A stretch of DNA of 64,000 nt, taken from NCBI RefSeq assembly GCF_010667575.1, contig NZ_JAABNT010000011.1, forward strand, positions 62,001-126,000, read 5' to 3'. Below, one piece after another: positions 1 through 8,917 of this stretch. The notes under the pieces were generated by a model. That model searched no databases. It saw only the letters and a program-made list of their open reading frames with translations, and was not told where the DNA came from. The stretch's first letter is position 1. The number at the start of each line of letters is the position of its first letter. The position numbers were made by a program, and so were the translations under genes. The DNA comes from Sulfitobacter sediminilitoris. Lineage in GTDB: Bacteria; Pseudomonadota; Alphaproteobacteria; Rhodobacterales; Rhodobacteraceae.

Positions 1-336
1 GATTTGAAGTCAATGTCACGCAAACAACTTGAGAAACACCTTAAGGATGTAAAGAAGGCTCTTCAGGATGCGCAAGCGCGCGACCGTCGAGAAGCCAAGA
101 AAGCGGCCCAAAAAGCGGCTGCTGAATTCGGGTTTTCACTGGATGAATTGTCAGAGACTGACAATGCACCCCGTAAAGCACGGAAAACCAAGCAAAAATC
201 AGCAGGCCCAAAATCAAAGCCAAAATTCGCAAACCCATCTGATCCAAAACAAACCTGGACAGGAAAAGGCCGTCAGCCGAATTGGTTTCGTGCAGAGATT
301 GAAAAGGGCACGGCGCCCGAAGCAATGGAAATCTGA
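1..336 (+). CDS. H-NS family nucleoid-associated protein, 5'-truncated by the window edge
   Basis: Small basic DNA-binding protein of the HvrA/H-NS-like family, which bends or bridges AT-rich DNA and silences or tunes transcription. The frame is open from base 1 (GAT TTG AAG TCA ATG), and residues before the first ATG read DLKS, which fits the usual family N-terminus, so I think the true start lies upstream. Visible parts are a charged helical N-terminal oligomerisation region rich in K, E and A, a Lys/Pro linker, and the C-terminal DNA-binding motif TWTGKGRQPNWF close to the end. Family members are about 105-120 residues, so little is missing. Target genes cannot be told from sequence. Confidence 0.85.
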   Translation, partial: DLKSMSRKQLEKHLKDVKKALQDAQARDRREAKKAAQKAAAEFGFSLDELSETDNAPRKARKTKQKSAGPKSKPKFANPSDPKQTWTGKGRQPNWFRAEIEKGTAPEAMEI

Positions 337-579
337 AGACTCACTCGCGCAAGGCTTGTGAATTGCGCGGGTATCGGAACAGGTTCAATTGCCGAATACC
401 ACCCCGATTCAATAAAGACCCAGCGCTAAATATTCAGGGTTTCGCGAATCTTAATTCCACCCGTACAAGAATTGCAGGCCATAGCCGCACGAATTGAGTG
501 TGCTTTCGTAGATTTTCGCCCTTGCCCGATTTGCCTGGCAAGGGCAGTCTGTGCTGCACGAATACAGGAGTGACAGCAG

Positions 580-1284
580 ATGACCGTTCATATCGGGGCA
601 GCACCGGGCCAAATCGCCGAGACCGTATTGATGCCGGGCGACCCGTATCGTGCAAAATGGGCTGCGGAAACCTTTCTTGATGGTGCCGAACTGGTCAATG
701 AAGTGCGCGGCATGCTGGGCTTTACCGGGACTTGGAAAGGCAACCCTGTGACCATTCAGGGGTCTGGCATGGGCATGCCGTCCCTGTCGATCTATGCCAA
801 TGAACTGATCAGCAGCTATAACGCCCAAACGCTGATCCGCATTGGGTCATGTGGTGGTATGCAGCCCCATGTGGACATCCGTGATGTGATCATCGCCATG
901 TCGGCGACCACGATCACCTCGCCTTCCTCCGGTATATTCAAAGAGGTGAACTTTGCCCCGACCGCTGACTGGTCGTTGCTACGCGCAGCCGTCACCGCGG
1001 CAGAGACCAAGGGCGGCAAGACCCATGTGGGCGGCATCTATTCTTCTGACGTTTTCTACGCCGAAAGACCTGACCTGGACGAACAGATGGTCCGGCACGG
1101 TATCCTTGGGGTCGAGATGGAAGCGGCAGAGCTTTACACACTTGCGGCGCGACATGGTCGTCGGGCGCTTGCCGTGCTGACAGTTTCAGACCACCTTCAG
1201 ACCGGTGAGGCGCTGCCCTCAGCAGACCGAGAGCGGACCTTCGGGGATATGGTAGAGATTGCCTTGGAAGCCGCCTTCGCCTGA
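580..1284 (+). CDS. deoD: Purine-nucleoside phosphorylase, DeoD type
   Basis: Cytosolic hexameric enzyme that splits purine (deoxy)nucleosides with phosphate into free base and (deoxy)ribose 1-phosphate. The 234-residue length is that of the trimeric-of-dimers DeoD class. Seen motifs are GSGMGMPS near residue 60 (phosphate site), GSCGG near residue 88, [10 protein letters not shown] near residue 176 (ribose/base contact) and the catalytic Asp in VSDHLQTGE near residue 205. The start ATG has AGGAG about 10 bases upstream. It stands alone on the plus strand and converges with the DUF1989 gene, leaving only about 10 bases between stops. It fits the salvage theme of xdhA and the nucleoside transporter elsewhere in the window. 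Confidence 0.95.
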   Translation: MTVHIGAAPGQIAETVLMPGDPYRAKWAAETFLDGAELVNEVRGMLGFTGTWKGNPVTIQGSGMGMPSLSIYANELISSYNAQTLIRIGSCGGMQPHVDIRDVIIAMSATTITSPSSGIFKEVNFAPTADWSLLRAAVTAAETKGGKTHVGGIYSSDVFYAERPDLDEQMVRHGILGVEMEAAELYTLAARHGRRALAVLTVSDHLQTGEALPSADRERTFGDMVEIALEAAFA

Positions 1285-1294
1285 AGCGGCCCCG

Positions 1295-2140
1295 TCACAA
1301 ACCATGGGTTCGGTCATACCCGTTTACGGAAGGTGGCTCCCAACCGGTGAGCGCCCCTTCTTCAGGCGCGAACACCTCGACCAGAAGCGGATGACATGCC
1401 GCCACATCCGAGGAATGCTCTGCCGAACAATCGCCGCCCGGACAGGCACTCAGCGCACCAAGCAGATCTATTTCCGCGAAGAATTCAAGATAATCGCCGG
1501 GTCGCACAGGGCTGGCCTTCATGAAGTATTGGCCGGTATCCCGCGTGAAACCAGTGCACATGAAGACGTTGAGCACGTCGTGGACGTGCGTTTCAGCCTG
1601 ATCTGCCGGTACGCCCAGATGGCTGGCCAACGCACGCGTCAGATTGGAATGGCAGCAATGGTGATATTGTCCGCCTTTCAACAGGTTGTGTGTGTAAGGA
1701 TCGCAGCGTGTGCCGATGACGTCATGGACAGAGCCGCCAAAGGTGTCGATGCCGTACCATCCCAAGGTATCCTGCGTAATTGTCGCCATGGGCCGCAGAC
1801 CCGGAAAGCTGGACCACATCCGCTCGCCCGTTGTGATGTGCGTGCCATGCAATGCGCGGGTTTTGCCGGAATAGAAGCGTTCGCTCAGATCCTTGGCATT
1901 CCAGAGATTCAAATCGCCCACCTGCGGCCCCTCGACAGAGGTAATGCGAAAGAAATGGCCAGCCGGGACCTGGAATGTGCGGGCATCGCGCGGCGGCACG
2001 GTGACTTCGTCGATCTTGCGCAAGCTGTGACGCGCATCATCCAGCAGTGCCATGTCAGGCTGCGGCAGCGTGTCCACAGGGTAGCAAATGACCGGTTTGA
2101 CTGCCCGCCGGGCCTCTGCGTCCTTTGGCGCGCCACTCAT
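1295..2140 (-). CDS. DUF1989 family protein (urea carboxylase-associated type)
   Basis: 281-residue protein of the DUF1989 family. The best-known members sit beside urea/guanidine carboxylases, and some act as carboxyguanidine deiminase subunits; the family as a whole is diverse and I do not assign a reaction here. Seen features are RTFQVPAGHFFRI near residue 55, QVGDLNLWN near residue 73, and a Cys/His cluster QYHHCCHSN near residue 160 followed by HVHDVLNVFMCT, which look like metal-binding residues. No carboxylase gene is nearby. The start overlaps the stop of the upstream FAD dehydrogenase by four bases (ATGA), so the two are co-translated and probably act on one substrate. Confidence 0.75.
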   Translation of the reverse strand: MSGAPKDAEARRAVKPVICYPVDTLPQPDMALLDDARHSLRKIDEVTVPPRDARTFQVPAGHFFRITSVEGPQVGDLNLWNAKDLSERFYSGKTRALHGTHITTGERMWSSFPGLRPMATITQDTLGWYGIDTFGGSVHDVIGTRCDPYTHNLLKGGQYHHCCHSNLTRALASHLGVPADQAETHVHDVLNVFMCTGFTRDTGQYFMKASPVRPGDYLEFFAEIDLLGALSACPGGDCSAEHSSDVAACHPLLVEVFAPEEGALTGWEPPSVNGYDRTHGL

Positions 2141-3783
2141 GCGTTTTGCCCTGCGATCCGCCCAGAGAAGAGACAGCCCCCCAGAAATGTGCCTTCGAGC
2201 GCATTGTACCCGTGGTACCCGCCGCCACCAAAGCCGCAGACCTCGCCCGCTGCGAAAAGGCCGGGCAGAACATTGCCCGATGGTGTCAGGACGCGCCCGT
2301 TGATGTCCGTGTGCAAGCCGCCCAGCGATTTGCGCGTCAGCACGTTCAGACGCACAGCGATCAGCGGTCCATTCACCTTGCTCAATATCTCTTGGGGTTT
2401 TGCCGTGCGGATCAGCTTGTCTCCCTTGTAGCTACGCGCGCCATGGATGGCCGTGATTTGGGCGTCCTTGCAGAACGGATTCTTCAACTGCAAATCCCGC
2501 GCCCTGATCTGGGTGCGAATATGGTCAAGATCCAGCGGATGATCCGGCGTGATCTTGTTCATCCCGGCCACCAGCGTTTCGAGATCATCAGCCACGACGA
2601 AATCTTCGCCGTGCTCCTTGAACGCCTCAACCGCGGGCGTGGCCCCTGACCCAAGGCGCGCCTTGATCACGTCCCGCCAGCCACCATCAGTCAGGTCCGG
2701 GTTCTGTTCGGACCCAGAAAGGGCGAACTCTTTTTCGATGATCTTTTGCGTCAGGATGAACCAGCTGTGTTCGCCCACCGACAGAATGCGCTTGAGCGTC
2801 CCCAAGGTGTCAAATCCGGGCAAATATGGGGCCTCCATCCGGTCTCCCTTGGCATCAAACCACAAAGACGAGGGGCCCGGCAGAACGCGGATACCATGGT
2901 TGGGCCAGATCGGGTTCCAGTTCTTCAATCCTTCGCAGTAATGCCACATGCGGTCTTCGTTGATCAGACCTGCACCCGCCGCAGCCGCAATACCGTGCAT
3001 CTTGCCGTCCACGTAATCAGGGACCCCCGCGACCATCTTGTCAGGCGCTGCACCCAGCCGGGCGGTCGGCCAATGCTTGCGTACAACATCATGGTTGCCG
3101 CCGATCCCGCCGGTCGTCAGCACAATAGCCTCGGCGTCATGCTCGAAACTGCCAGCTACAACGCGTGACGTGCTTTCGCCGCGCAGGGCAGTGCTGCTTT
3201 CTAGTACATCGCCCCGCACCCCGGTGACCGCACCGTTACTATTGACCAGTTCAGTGACGCGGTGGCGAAAGGCCAGCTTCATCTTTCCCTCATTGGCGTA
3301 TTTCACCATCAGGTCAGCGAAGGGCTTCACCACCCCGGTGCCCGTCCCCCAAGTGATATGAAAGCGTGGCACCGTATTGCCATGTCCATGCGCCATCTCG
3401 CCCCCGCGCTCGGCCCAGCCGACCACCGGGAACCAGCGCATCCCGATGTTGTAACACCACTGCCGCATGCCGCCGCCAGCCCAGTCGATAAACTGTTCCG
3501 CATATGCGCGCGGGTTGGCATCCTCAGGCCGGTCGAACTGTGCCGATCCCATCCAGTCGCTCAGGGCCAGCTCCTTGCTGTCCTTGATGCCCAGCCGCCG
3601 CTGTTCGGGCGTGTTGACCATGAAAAGACCGCCAAGCGACCAGAACGCCTGCCCGCCCAAGGATTGGGGCGCTTCCTGATCCAGCATCAGCACCCTGCGG
3701 CCACGCAAGACAGCCTCATGCGCGGCCACCATTCCGGCAAGGCCTGCGCCAACGACGATCACATCTGCTTTGAATTCCGACAT
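2137..3783 (-). CDS. FAD-binding dehydrogenase (fumarate reductase/3-ketosteroid dehydrogenase-like flavoprotein)
   Basis: 548-residue flavoprotein of the FAD_binding_2 superfamily. The N-terminal dinucleotide fold VVGAGLAGMVAAHEA is at residues 11-25, with the acidic ribose-binding strand end near LMLDQE. SLGGQAFWSLGGLF near residue 42 replaces the GG-rich flavin loop of fumarate reductases. The C-terminus has GLFAAGEVCGFGGGGYHG, the second FAD contact, and LEGTFLGGCLFSGRIAG. Such proteins oxidise or reduce C-C bonds in ring or acyl substrates; the substrate here is unknown. No signal peptide is seen, so it is cytosolic. It overlaps the DUF1989 gene by four bases and forms a two-gene operon with it. 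Confidence 0.85.
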   Translation of the reverse strand: MSEFKADVIVVGAGLAGMVAAHEAVLRGRRVLMLDQEAPQSLGGQAFWSLGGLFMVNTPEQRRLGIKDSKELALSDWMGSAQFDRPEDANPRAYAEQFIDWAGGGMRQWCYNIGMRWFPVVGWAERGGEMAHGHGNTVPRFHITWGTGTGVVKPFADLMVKYANEGKMKLAFRHRVTELVNSNGAVTGVRGDVLESSTALRGESTSRVVAGSFEHDAEAIVLTTGGIGGNHDVVRKHWPTARLGAAPDKMVAGVPDYVDGKMHGIAAAAGAGLINEDRMWHYCEGLKNWNPIWPNHGIRVLPGPSSLWFDAKGDRMEAPYLPGFDTLGTLKRILSVGEHSWFILTQKIIEKEFALSGSEQNPDLTDGGWRDVIKARLGSGATPAVEAFKEHGEDFVVADDLETLVAGMNKITPDHPLDLDHIRTQIRARDLQLKNPFCKDAQITAIHGARSYKGDKLIRTAKPQEILSKVNGPLIAVRLNVLTRKSLGGLHTDINGRVLTPSGNVLPGLFAAGEVCGFGGGGYHGYNALEGTFLGGCLFSGRIAGQNA

Positions 3784-3847
3784 ACAGTCCCCCGGTCCTG
3801 AGGGACGTTAGCCCGCGCCTCCGCGACTTGTCGAGAAATACCCGGGG

Positions 3848-4063
3848 TCACAGCCTTGGTGCATCTATCGCAGCGAGGCAGCGGTCAGGCGGGCCGGTGC
3901 TGCGAAAAGCCTCGGCGCCGCAGGTGATGCAATTGTACTTGATCAACGCGCCCTTGCTGCCGACCTTGCTTTGCCGCCACCGGCAGCGACGACGGTCCTT
4001 GTTTCGATGCGCGTAGACCGCAACAGCGATCACCACGATGATCAGGGCAGGAAGCAATAACAT
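3848..4063 (-). CDS. Small membrane-anchored zinc-ribbon-like protein
   Basis: 71-residue protein. I start it at the ATG at 4063 because the sequence from there reads as a short hydrophobic anchor (MLLLPALIIVVIAVAVYA) followed by a basic domain; the longer open frame upstream lies inside sdhB and looks non-coding. The soluble part has four cysteines, C27, C45, C48 and C62, in the pattern CRWR...YNCITCGAEAF...RC, a likely single zinc site. From memory, similar short proteins with an RRCRWR...CxxCGAEAF pattern occur in other Rhodobacteraceae; I have not checked this. It follows sdhB by about 75 bases on the same strand and may be read with the sdh operon. Function unknown. Confidence 0.65.
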   Translation of the reverse strand: MLLLPALIIVVIAVAVYAHRNKDRRRCRWRQSKVGSKGALIKYNCITCGAEAFRSTGPPDRCLAAIDAPRL

Positions 4064-4140
4064 CGGCAGTCTCGTCCGGCCTCGGACTGCCTGCGCCCCA
4101 GTTTGGACGAAGACAGGCCAAAGGCACTGGAAGAGTGGTG

Positions 4141-4920
4141 TCAGATGGTCCGTTCGACCATCAGTTTCTTGATCTTGGCAATGGCCGCCGCCGGGTTCAG
4201 ACCCTTCGGGCAGGTCTTGGCGCAGTTCATGATCGTGTGGCACCGGTAGAGCTTGAAGGGGTCTTCCAGCTCGTCCAGCCGTTCACCTGTCGCCTCATCC
4301 CGTGAATCGATGATCCAGCGGTAGGCATGCAGCAGTGCTGCTGGCCCTAGGTAACGGTCGCCGTTCCACCAGTAGCTGGGGCAAGACGTCGAACAGCAGG
4401 CGCACATGATGCATTCGTACAAACCGTCCAGCTTTTCGCGATCTTCGATGGACTGTTTCCATTCCTTCGCGGGCGCTGGCGTTTCTGTCTCAAGCCATGG
4501 CTGGATGCTGGCGTGCTGTGCGTAGAAATGCGTCAGATCCGGGATCAGATCCTTGACCACGGGCATGTGCGGCAGCGGATAAATCTTGACTGCACCCTTC
4601 ACCTCGGCCACGCCATAAGTGCAGGCCAGAGTGTTTATGCCATCGATGTTCATTGCGCATGAGCCACAGATGCCTTCGCGGCAGGAGCGGCGGAATGTGA
4701 GCGTCGGGTCAATCTCGTTCTTGATCTTGATCAGGGCATCCAAGATCATTGGCCCGCAGGTATCCATATCGACGAAATAGGTGTCGATGGCCGGATTCTT
4801 GTCGTCATCCGGGCTCCAGCGATAGATGTGGAATTCCTTGACGTTGGTAGCACCTTCGGGGCGTGGCCATGTTTTCCCTGTCGTCATGCGGGAGTTCTTG
4901 GGGAGTGTCAGCTGAACCAT
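4141..4920 (-). CDS. sdhB: Succinate dehydrogenase iron-sulfur subunit
   Basis: Electron-transfer subunit of complex II, passing electrons from SdhA flavin to quinone at the cytoplasmic face of the inner membrane. The 259 residues hold all ligand cysteines: [2Fe-2S] C80, C85, C88 and C100; [4Fe-4S] C170, C173, C176 and C237; [3Fe-4S] C180, C227 and C233. The PSYWWN segment after C180 carries the Trp expected at the quinone site. It is the last core gene of sdhC-sdhD-sdhA-(lipoprotein)-sdhB, and a 136-base gap without an obvious gene separates it from the lipoprotein gene. Confidence 0.98.
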   Translation of the reverse strand: MVQLTLPKNSRMTTGKTWPRPEGATNVKEFHIYRWSPDDDKNPAIDTYFVDMDTCGPMILDALIKIKNEIDPTLTFRRSCREGICGSCAMNIDGINTLACTYGVAEVKGAVKIYPLPHMPVVKDLIPDLTHFYAQHASIQPWLETETPAPAKEWKQSIEDREKLDGLYECIMCACCSTSCPSYWWNGDRYLGPAALLHAYRWIIDSRDEATGERLDELEDPFKLYRCHTIMNCAKTCPKGLNPAAAIAKIKKLMVERTI

Positions 4921-5056
4921 GTCGCTTCTCCGTTTCTTGGGCAGAGGCTTGCCCGTTTCATCTCATGCGCCCGTTGGCGCGTTCTGTTCATGCAGTGCCT
5001 AACGAACAGACTGCAAAATTCTTTGTGATACCTGAGGCAGATCGTGTGTTGCTCAC

Positions 5057-5386
5057 TCAAATAATCCCACTGCTCAGGGCGCGACTTTGCAGGCATTGTG
5101 CCGTCTCTGGCCGCGCCAGAACCGTGCGCACGGTCGTCACGGTCTGTTCGTCCACACCGACAATCGCAGCCCGCGCAAAATCCCTGATTTCCAACGCCGA
5201 AGAGTTGTCGATGATACAATCCGTAAACGGCGTGATCAGCTCTTTGGGCACCTGTGGAAAGCGTGTGGCAAGCGTCTCTGTGACCACGCCCTTCGCCCCT
5301 TGCCGTGCAGTGTCGTCCACGGCCTGCTGCACTTGCGTGCAGGCCGAAAGCGTCGCCGCGATCAATGCAAGGGTCGCAAGGCGCAT
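5057..5386 (-). CDS. Small lipoprotein encoded between sdhA and sdhB
   Basis: 109-residue exported protein with signal peptide MRLATLALIAATLSAC and a lipobox ending at C16, so it should be lipidated and held at the periplasmic face of a membrane. The mature part is mostly helical, with one further Cys pair (TDCIID and TAQCLQS) that could form a disulfide. It starts only five bases after the sdhA stop and is surely cotranscribed with complex II genes. I recognise no domain. Its place in the operon hints at a role in assembling or tuning the dehydrogenase or its membrane surroundings, but that is inference. Confidence 0.8.
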   Translation of the reverse strand: MRLATLALIAATLSACTQVQQAVDDTARQGAKGVVTETLATRFPQVPKELITPFTDCIIDNSSALEIRDFARAAIVGVDEQTVTTVRTVLARPETAQCLQSRALSSGII

Positions 5387-5391
5387 TGGCG

Positions 5392-7197
5392 TCAGTACAC
5401 CCGTGCCTTGGGAGCGATCTTTTTCAGGTCGATCCCGCCCTCGTTGTGGCTGGTCAGCGGCTTCAGATGCACGCCCCGGAAACCAAGCGAGGCCTCGTTC
5501 CCTTTGAACCAGATGAGGCTATGCTTGCGCCAGTTCTCATCGTCACGATCAGGATAATCCTCGTGCGCGTGTGCACCTCGGCTTTCCTTACGTGCTGCCG
5601 CAGCGGTGATTGTCGCAACCGCGTTTGGCATCAGGTTGGTCAGCTCAAGCGTTTCCATCAGGTCAGAGTTCCAGACGAGGGTTTTGTCTGTCACATGCAG
5701 GTCATCCAGCTTGCCGGCAACGCCTTTCATCTTTTCCTCGCCCTCAGCCAGCGTCTTGTCCGTACGGAAGACGGCAGCATCGGCCTGCATTGTCTTTTGC
5801 ATCTCAAGGCGCAGTTCCGCGGTGGGCACGTGACCATTGGCATAGCGAAGACCATCAAAGCGGCTGAACGCGGCCTCAACCGAACGCTTGTTCGGTGTCG
5901 GGACCGGTGCGTTTGCATCCACAACTTCCTTGGCGCGGATCGCAGCGGCACGGCCAAAGACCACAAGGTCGATGAGCGAGTTGGAGCCCAGACGGTTTGC
6001 GCCATGCACCGACGCACAGCCCGCTTCGCCCACCGCCATCAGACCGGGTGAGACATTATCGGGGCTGTCCTTGGTCGGAGCCAGCACCTCGCCCCAGTAG
6101 TTCGTGGGGATGCCACCCATGTTGTAGTGCACCGTCGGAAGAACCGGGATCGGCTCTTTGGTCAGGTCTACACCGGCAAAGATACGTGCGCTTTCCGAGA
6201 TGCCGGGCAGTCGCAGGTCCAGCGTTTCCGGTGGCAGGTGGTTCAGATGCAGGTGGATGTGGTCCTTGTTCTCGCCCACGCCGCGCCCTTCGCGGATTTC
6301 CATGGTCATGCAGCGGCTGACCACGTCACGGGACGCAAGGTCCTTGTAGGTCGGCGCATAGCGCTCCATGAACCGCTCGCCTTCGGAGTTGGTTAGGTAT
6401 CCGCCCTCGCCCCGCGCCCCTTCGGTGATCAGACACCCGGCACCGTAGATGCCGGTGGGGTGAAACTGCACGAATTCCATGTCCTGAAGCGGCAGGCCCG
6501 CGCGGGCCGTCATGCCGCCACCGTCGCCGGTGCAGGTATGCGCAGAGGTCGCCGAGAAATAGGCACGGCCATAACCGCCGGTCGCAAGCACGACCATCTT
6601 GGCGGCGAAAAGGTGCATCGTGCCGTCGTCCAGTTTCCAGCACAGCACGCCCTGGCAAACACCGTCATCCGACATGATCAGGTCGATTGCGAAATACTCG
6701 ATGTAGAATTCCGCGTTGTTCTTTAGCGACTGGCCATAAAGCGTGTGCAGAATGGCGTGACCGGTCCGGTCGGCGGCCGCACAGGTGCGCTGCACAGGCG
6801 GGCCTTCGCCAAACTCGGTCGTGTGACCGCCAAAGGGACGCTGATAGATTTTGCCCTCTTCGGTACGCGAAAACGGCACGCCGTAGTGCTCAAGCTCGTA
6901 CACCGCCTTGGGCGCCTCGCGCGCGAGATACTCCATCGCGTCCGTGTCGCCCAACCAATCTGAGCCCTTGACCGTGTCATACATATGCCACTGCCAGTTG
7001 TCGGGACCCATGTTGCTCAGGCTGGCGGCAATACCGCCTTGCGCGGCAACCGTATGCGACCGGGTCGGGAATACTTTGGAAATACAGGCAGTGCGCAGGC
7101 CCTGCTCTGCCATGCCCAGTGTTGCGCGCAGGCCAGCACCGCCAGCGCCCACAACAACCACGTCATATTCGTGGGTTTCATACTCATATGCGGCCAT
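5392..7197 (-). CDS. sdhA: Succinate dehydrogenase flavoprotein subunit
   Basis: Catalytic subunit of complex II, oxidising succinate to fumarate with covalent FAD. 601 residues, normal for the family. The dinucleotide fold [17 protein letters not shown] is at residues 14-30, and [10 protein letters not shown] holds His48, the expected site of covalent flavin attachment. [21 protein letters not shown] near residue 245 carries the catalytic His and Arg region, and [14 protein letters not shown] lies near residue 355. It follows sdhD by 24 bases. The C-terminal SLIWFKG and final RVY match the usual end of alphaproteobacterial SdhA. Confidence 0.98.
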   Translation of the reverse strand: MAAYEYETHEYDVVVVGAGGAGLRATLGMAEQGLRTACISKVFPTRSHTVAAQGGIAASLSNMGPDNWQWHMYDTVKGSDWLGDTDAMEYLAREAPKAVYELEHYGVPFSRTEEGKIYQRPFGGHTTEFGEGPPVQRTCAAADRTGHAILHTLYGQSLKNNAEFYIEYFAIDLIMSDDGVCQGVLCWKLDDGTMHLFAAKMVVLATGGYGRAYFSATSAHTCTGDGGGMTARAGLPLQDMEFVQFHPTGIYGAGCLITEGARGEGGYLTNSEGERFMERYAPTYKDLASRDVVSRCMTMEIREGRGVGENKDHIHLHLNHLPPETLDLRLPGISESARIFAGVDLTKEPIPVLPTVHYNMGGIPTNYWGEVLAPTKDSPDNVSPGLMAVGEAGCASVHGANRLGSNSLIDLVVFGRAAAIRAKEVVDANAPVPTPNKRSVEAAFSRFDGLRYANGHVPTAELRLEMQKTMQADAAVFRTDKTLAEGEEKMKGVAGKLDDLHVTDKTLVWNSDLMETLELTNLMPNAVATITAAAARKESRGAHAHEDYPDRDDENWRKHSLIWFKGNEASLGFRGVHLKPLTSHNEGGIDLKKIAPKARVY

Positions 7198-7221
7198 ATC
7201 GGTCTCCCTTCGGGAATGAAA

Positions 7222-7596
7222 TCAAAGCGCCAGCTTGGCGATGGCGAAAACACCAACCGCCGCTGCGCCGTAGCTGAGGCAGGTCATCAGAATGATCGTG
7301 ATCTTCTGCGCCGTACCATGCACATAGTCTTCGATCAGCGTTTGACAGCCGTCGTTGAAGTGTTTGAACCCTACCGCCAGCGTCAGCGCCGCGATGATCG
7401 CAGGCGTCGGACGGCTGTAATAGGCCAGGATCTCTTCATAAGTGCCGCCAAGGGCTGCACCGAAAGTGAACACGAACAAGGGCATGAGGATCAGCAACGC
7501 GACCGAGCTGACCTTCATGGACCAGAAATGTTCCGTCCCCGACTTTGCAGAACCCAGCCCCATCGCACGTTTGCGGTCTGTCAAAAAAGCCATCAT
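7222..7596 (-). CDS. sdhD: Succinate dehydrogenase membrane anchor subunit
   Basis: 124-residue integral membrane subunit of complex II with three predicted transmembrane helices, roughly residues 28-50, 64-82 and 97-120. KHFNDGCQTLIEDYVHG around residue 80 is the conserved stretch with the heme/quinone-site residues, including the Asp-Tyr pair. Two ATG codons are tandem at the start (7596 and 7593), preceded by a GGAGAGGG ribosome site; either could be used. It lies eight bases after the sdhC stop. Confidence 0.95.
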   Translation of the reverse strand: MMAFLTDRKRAMGLGSAKSGTEHFWSMKVSSVALLILMPLFVFTFGAALGGTYEEILAYYSRPTPAIIAALTLAVGFKHFNDGCQTLIEDYVHGTAQKITIILMTCLSYGAAAVGVFAIAKLAL

Positions 7597-7604
7597 CCCT
7601 CTCC

Positions 7605-7991
7605 TTATGCCAGTGCCGCTACGGTGATCAGCGTCAGAAGTACCGATCCACCCAAACAGGCCCAGCCCATCTTTTCAGCCGTGGGAATATCCAGCCCGAT
7701 GCCGTTGTCCCAAATCAGGTGCCGGATCCCCGCCAGCGTGTGGTACCAAAGCCCAAGAACCGAGAAGAGCATCACCAGATCGCCGAACCAGCTGGTGACG
7801 AAAGCATTCGCAGTGTTGAAGTATTCTTCTGAGGTTGCAGCAGCAAGAAACCACCAGACGATCATCAGGGCAGCGATCAACATCGCGTTTCCCGTGATCC
7901 GGGTCAGGATGGAAGTCATAGACGTCAGTTGTGGACGGTAGATCGTCAAATGAGGCGACAGGGGACGATTGCCCCGGTTTACATCGGCCAT
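7605..7991 (-). CDS. sdhC: Succinate dehydrogenase cytochrome b556 subunit
   Basis: 128-residue membrane subunit of complex II, first gene of the sdh operon. RPLSPHLTIYRP at residues 9-20 is the signature of the family, and His84 in LWYHTLAGIRHLIWD is the expected axial heme b ligand. Three transmembrane helices are visible (about 31-51, 68-88 and 107-127). Transcription must begin in the 133-base gap before it or further upstream inside the 3' end of the DUF1194 gene. A paired TGTGATCACA element sits 157-187 bases before this start and matches one upstream of sucC. Confidence 0.95.
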   Translation of the reverse strand: MADVNRGNRPLSPHLTIYRPQLTSMTSILTRITGNAMLIAALMIVWWFLAAATSEEYFNTANAFVTSWFGDLVMLFSVLGLWYHTLAGIRHLIWDNGIGLDIPTAEKMGWACLGGSVLLTLITVAALA

Positions 7992-8124
7992 GGCACGGGT
8001 CCTTTAAAGGTGGCTATGTGATCTTTTATTGGCTGAACCAAGTCATAGCGGATTTTATAGCAGTGTCACGGGGTTCGGAACATTTGACGCAGTCTTTGCC
8101 AAAGATTTGCAGGCAAAATATGCT

Positions 8125-8850
8125 TCATGGATGTTTGTATCTCACTTTGTGATCACACGCCAACGCGCTGTGATCACAACCATCCAGTGCAAACGGCAAG
8201 CGACTCAGTTGCTTCGTCGTCTCGCGTTGCAATTTGCGTCTGATCTGCTCGGGATAATCGTCAAATCCGCTGGCGGTGATCACAAATGCGCCTTCCCCAA
8301 CAATCAGGTTCTCGAAAAAATATGCCGTCAGATCGGTCTCCTCAGTTTCAATGGCAATTGCATTGATCGTGATGTCCTGGCTTCTCATCAACCCCAGCAA
8401 ATCGCGCGGCTCCACCCCTTCGTTCGATATGCCGTCCCCTGACACGTCAATCACCCGACGCTTGCACTGCGGTACCGCATCAAAAAGCGCCGCAGATACC
8501 TCAATTGCCTCTCCGATCGCCGTGGAAAAATTGCGCCAGCGCCGCTGATCATCGTTGATCCGCACGGCAAGCGCCTCCACGTCTTCGATCCCGTTGATCG
8601 CTGTCCATGGGATCGTCTGCCGCTGCCGCGACGCTCCGGTCCACTGCACCAGCGTGATCTGCGCCTGCGCGTCAATCAGCGCATCAGCAACTGACCCATC
8701 GCCCAAGGCCAGCGCCAGGCCATTCATCTGCACACGATATTCGCGACTGTCGACGGAACCTGAGACGTCAACAGCCAGCACCAGGGCGAGTTCGCAGGCG
8801 TCCGCACATAGCGGCAGAAACGAAACAATGAGGGCGTATAGCAAACGCAT
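8125..8850 (-). CDS. DUF1194 secreted von Willebrand factor A-like protein
   Basis: 241-residue exported protein. A signal peptide (about residues 1-18, ending near CADA) precedes a VWA fold with the metal site D28-V-S30-G-S32 (DVSGSVDS) in place, so a divalent-metal-dependent adhesion or partner-binding role is plausible. RRVIDVSGDGISNEG near residue 135 is the second VWA signature. The last 20 or so residues (DGCDHSALACDH...) are coded by the TGTGATCACA operator pair, so this tail is probably not under protein-level constraint. It precedes sdhC on the same strand, but the operator suggests separate control. Confidence 0.85.
   Translation of the reverse strand: MRLLYALIVSFLPLCADACELALVLAVDVSGSVDSREYRVQMNGLALALGDGSVADALIDAQAQITLVQWTGASRQRQTIPWTAINGIEDVEALAVRINDDQRRWRNFSTAIGEAIEVSAALFDAVPQCKRRVIDVSGDGISNEGVEPRDLLGLMRSQDITINAIAIETEETDLTAYFFENLIVGEGAFVITASGFDDYPEQIRRKLQRETTKQLSRLPFALDGCDHSALACDHKVRYKHP
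8148..8178. promoter_or_regulatory. Paired TGTGATCACA operator upstream of sdhC
   Basis: Two identical perfect palindromes TGTGATCACA at 8148-8157 and 8169-8178, centres 21 bp apart (two helical turns). They are flanked by TT on the left, CG...GC inside and A on the right. The same arrangement occurs upstream of sucC at 16711-16741. A single related site, GGTGATCACA, is at 8275-8284. The element overlaps the last codons of the DUF1194 gene. I infer that two dimers of one regulator bind side by side and control the sdh operon; the regulator is not identified. Confidence 0.7.
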
Positions 8851-8917
8851 GCCATCAGCCTAGCCAACCTGAGCACAGATGCCATTCATATATTGGCTAA
8901 CCTCGGCCGAAATGCCT

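Noticed and set aside
1259..2431. A 390-codon plus-strand open frame after deoD
   Set aside because: Antisense of the DUF1989 and FAD dehydrogenase genes, which have family motifs and overlapping start/stop codons.
4908..5219. A 103-codon minus-strand frame covering the gap before sdhB
   Set aside because: It overlaps the lipoprotein gene in another frame and has random-looking composition.
8148..8178. CRP/FNR-type site reading of TGTGATCACA
   Set aside because: CRP needs TGTGA-N6-TCACA and FNR TTGAT-N4-ATCAA; here the half-sites abut with no spacer, so a different regulator is more likely.
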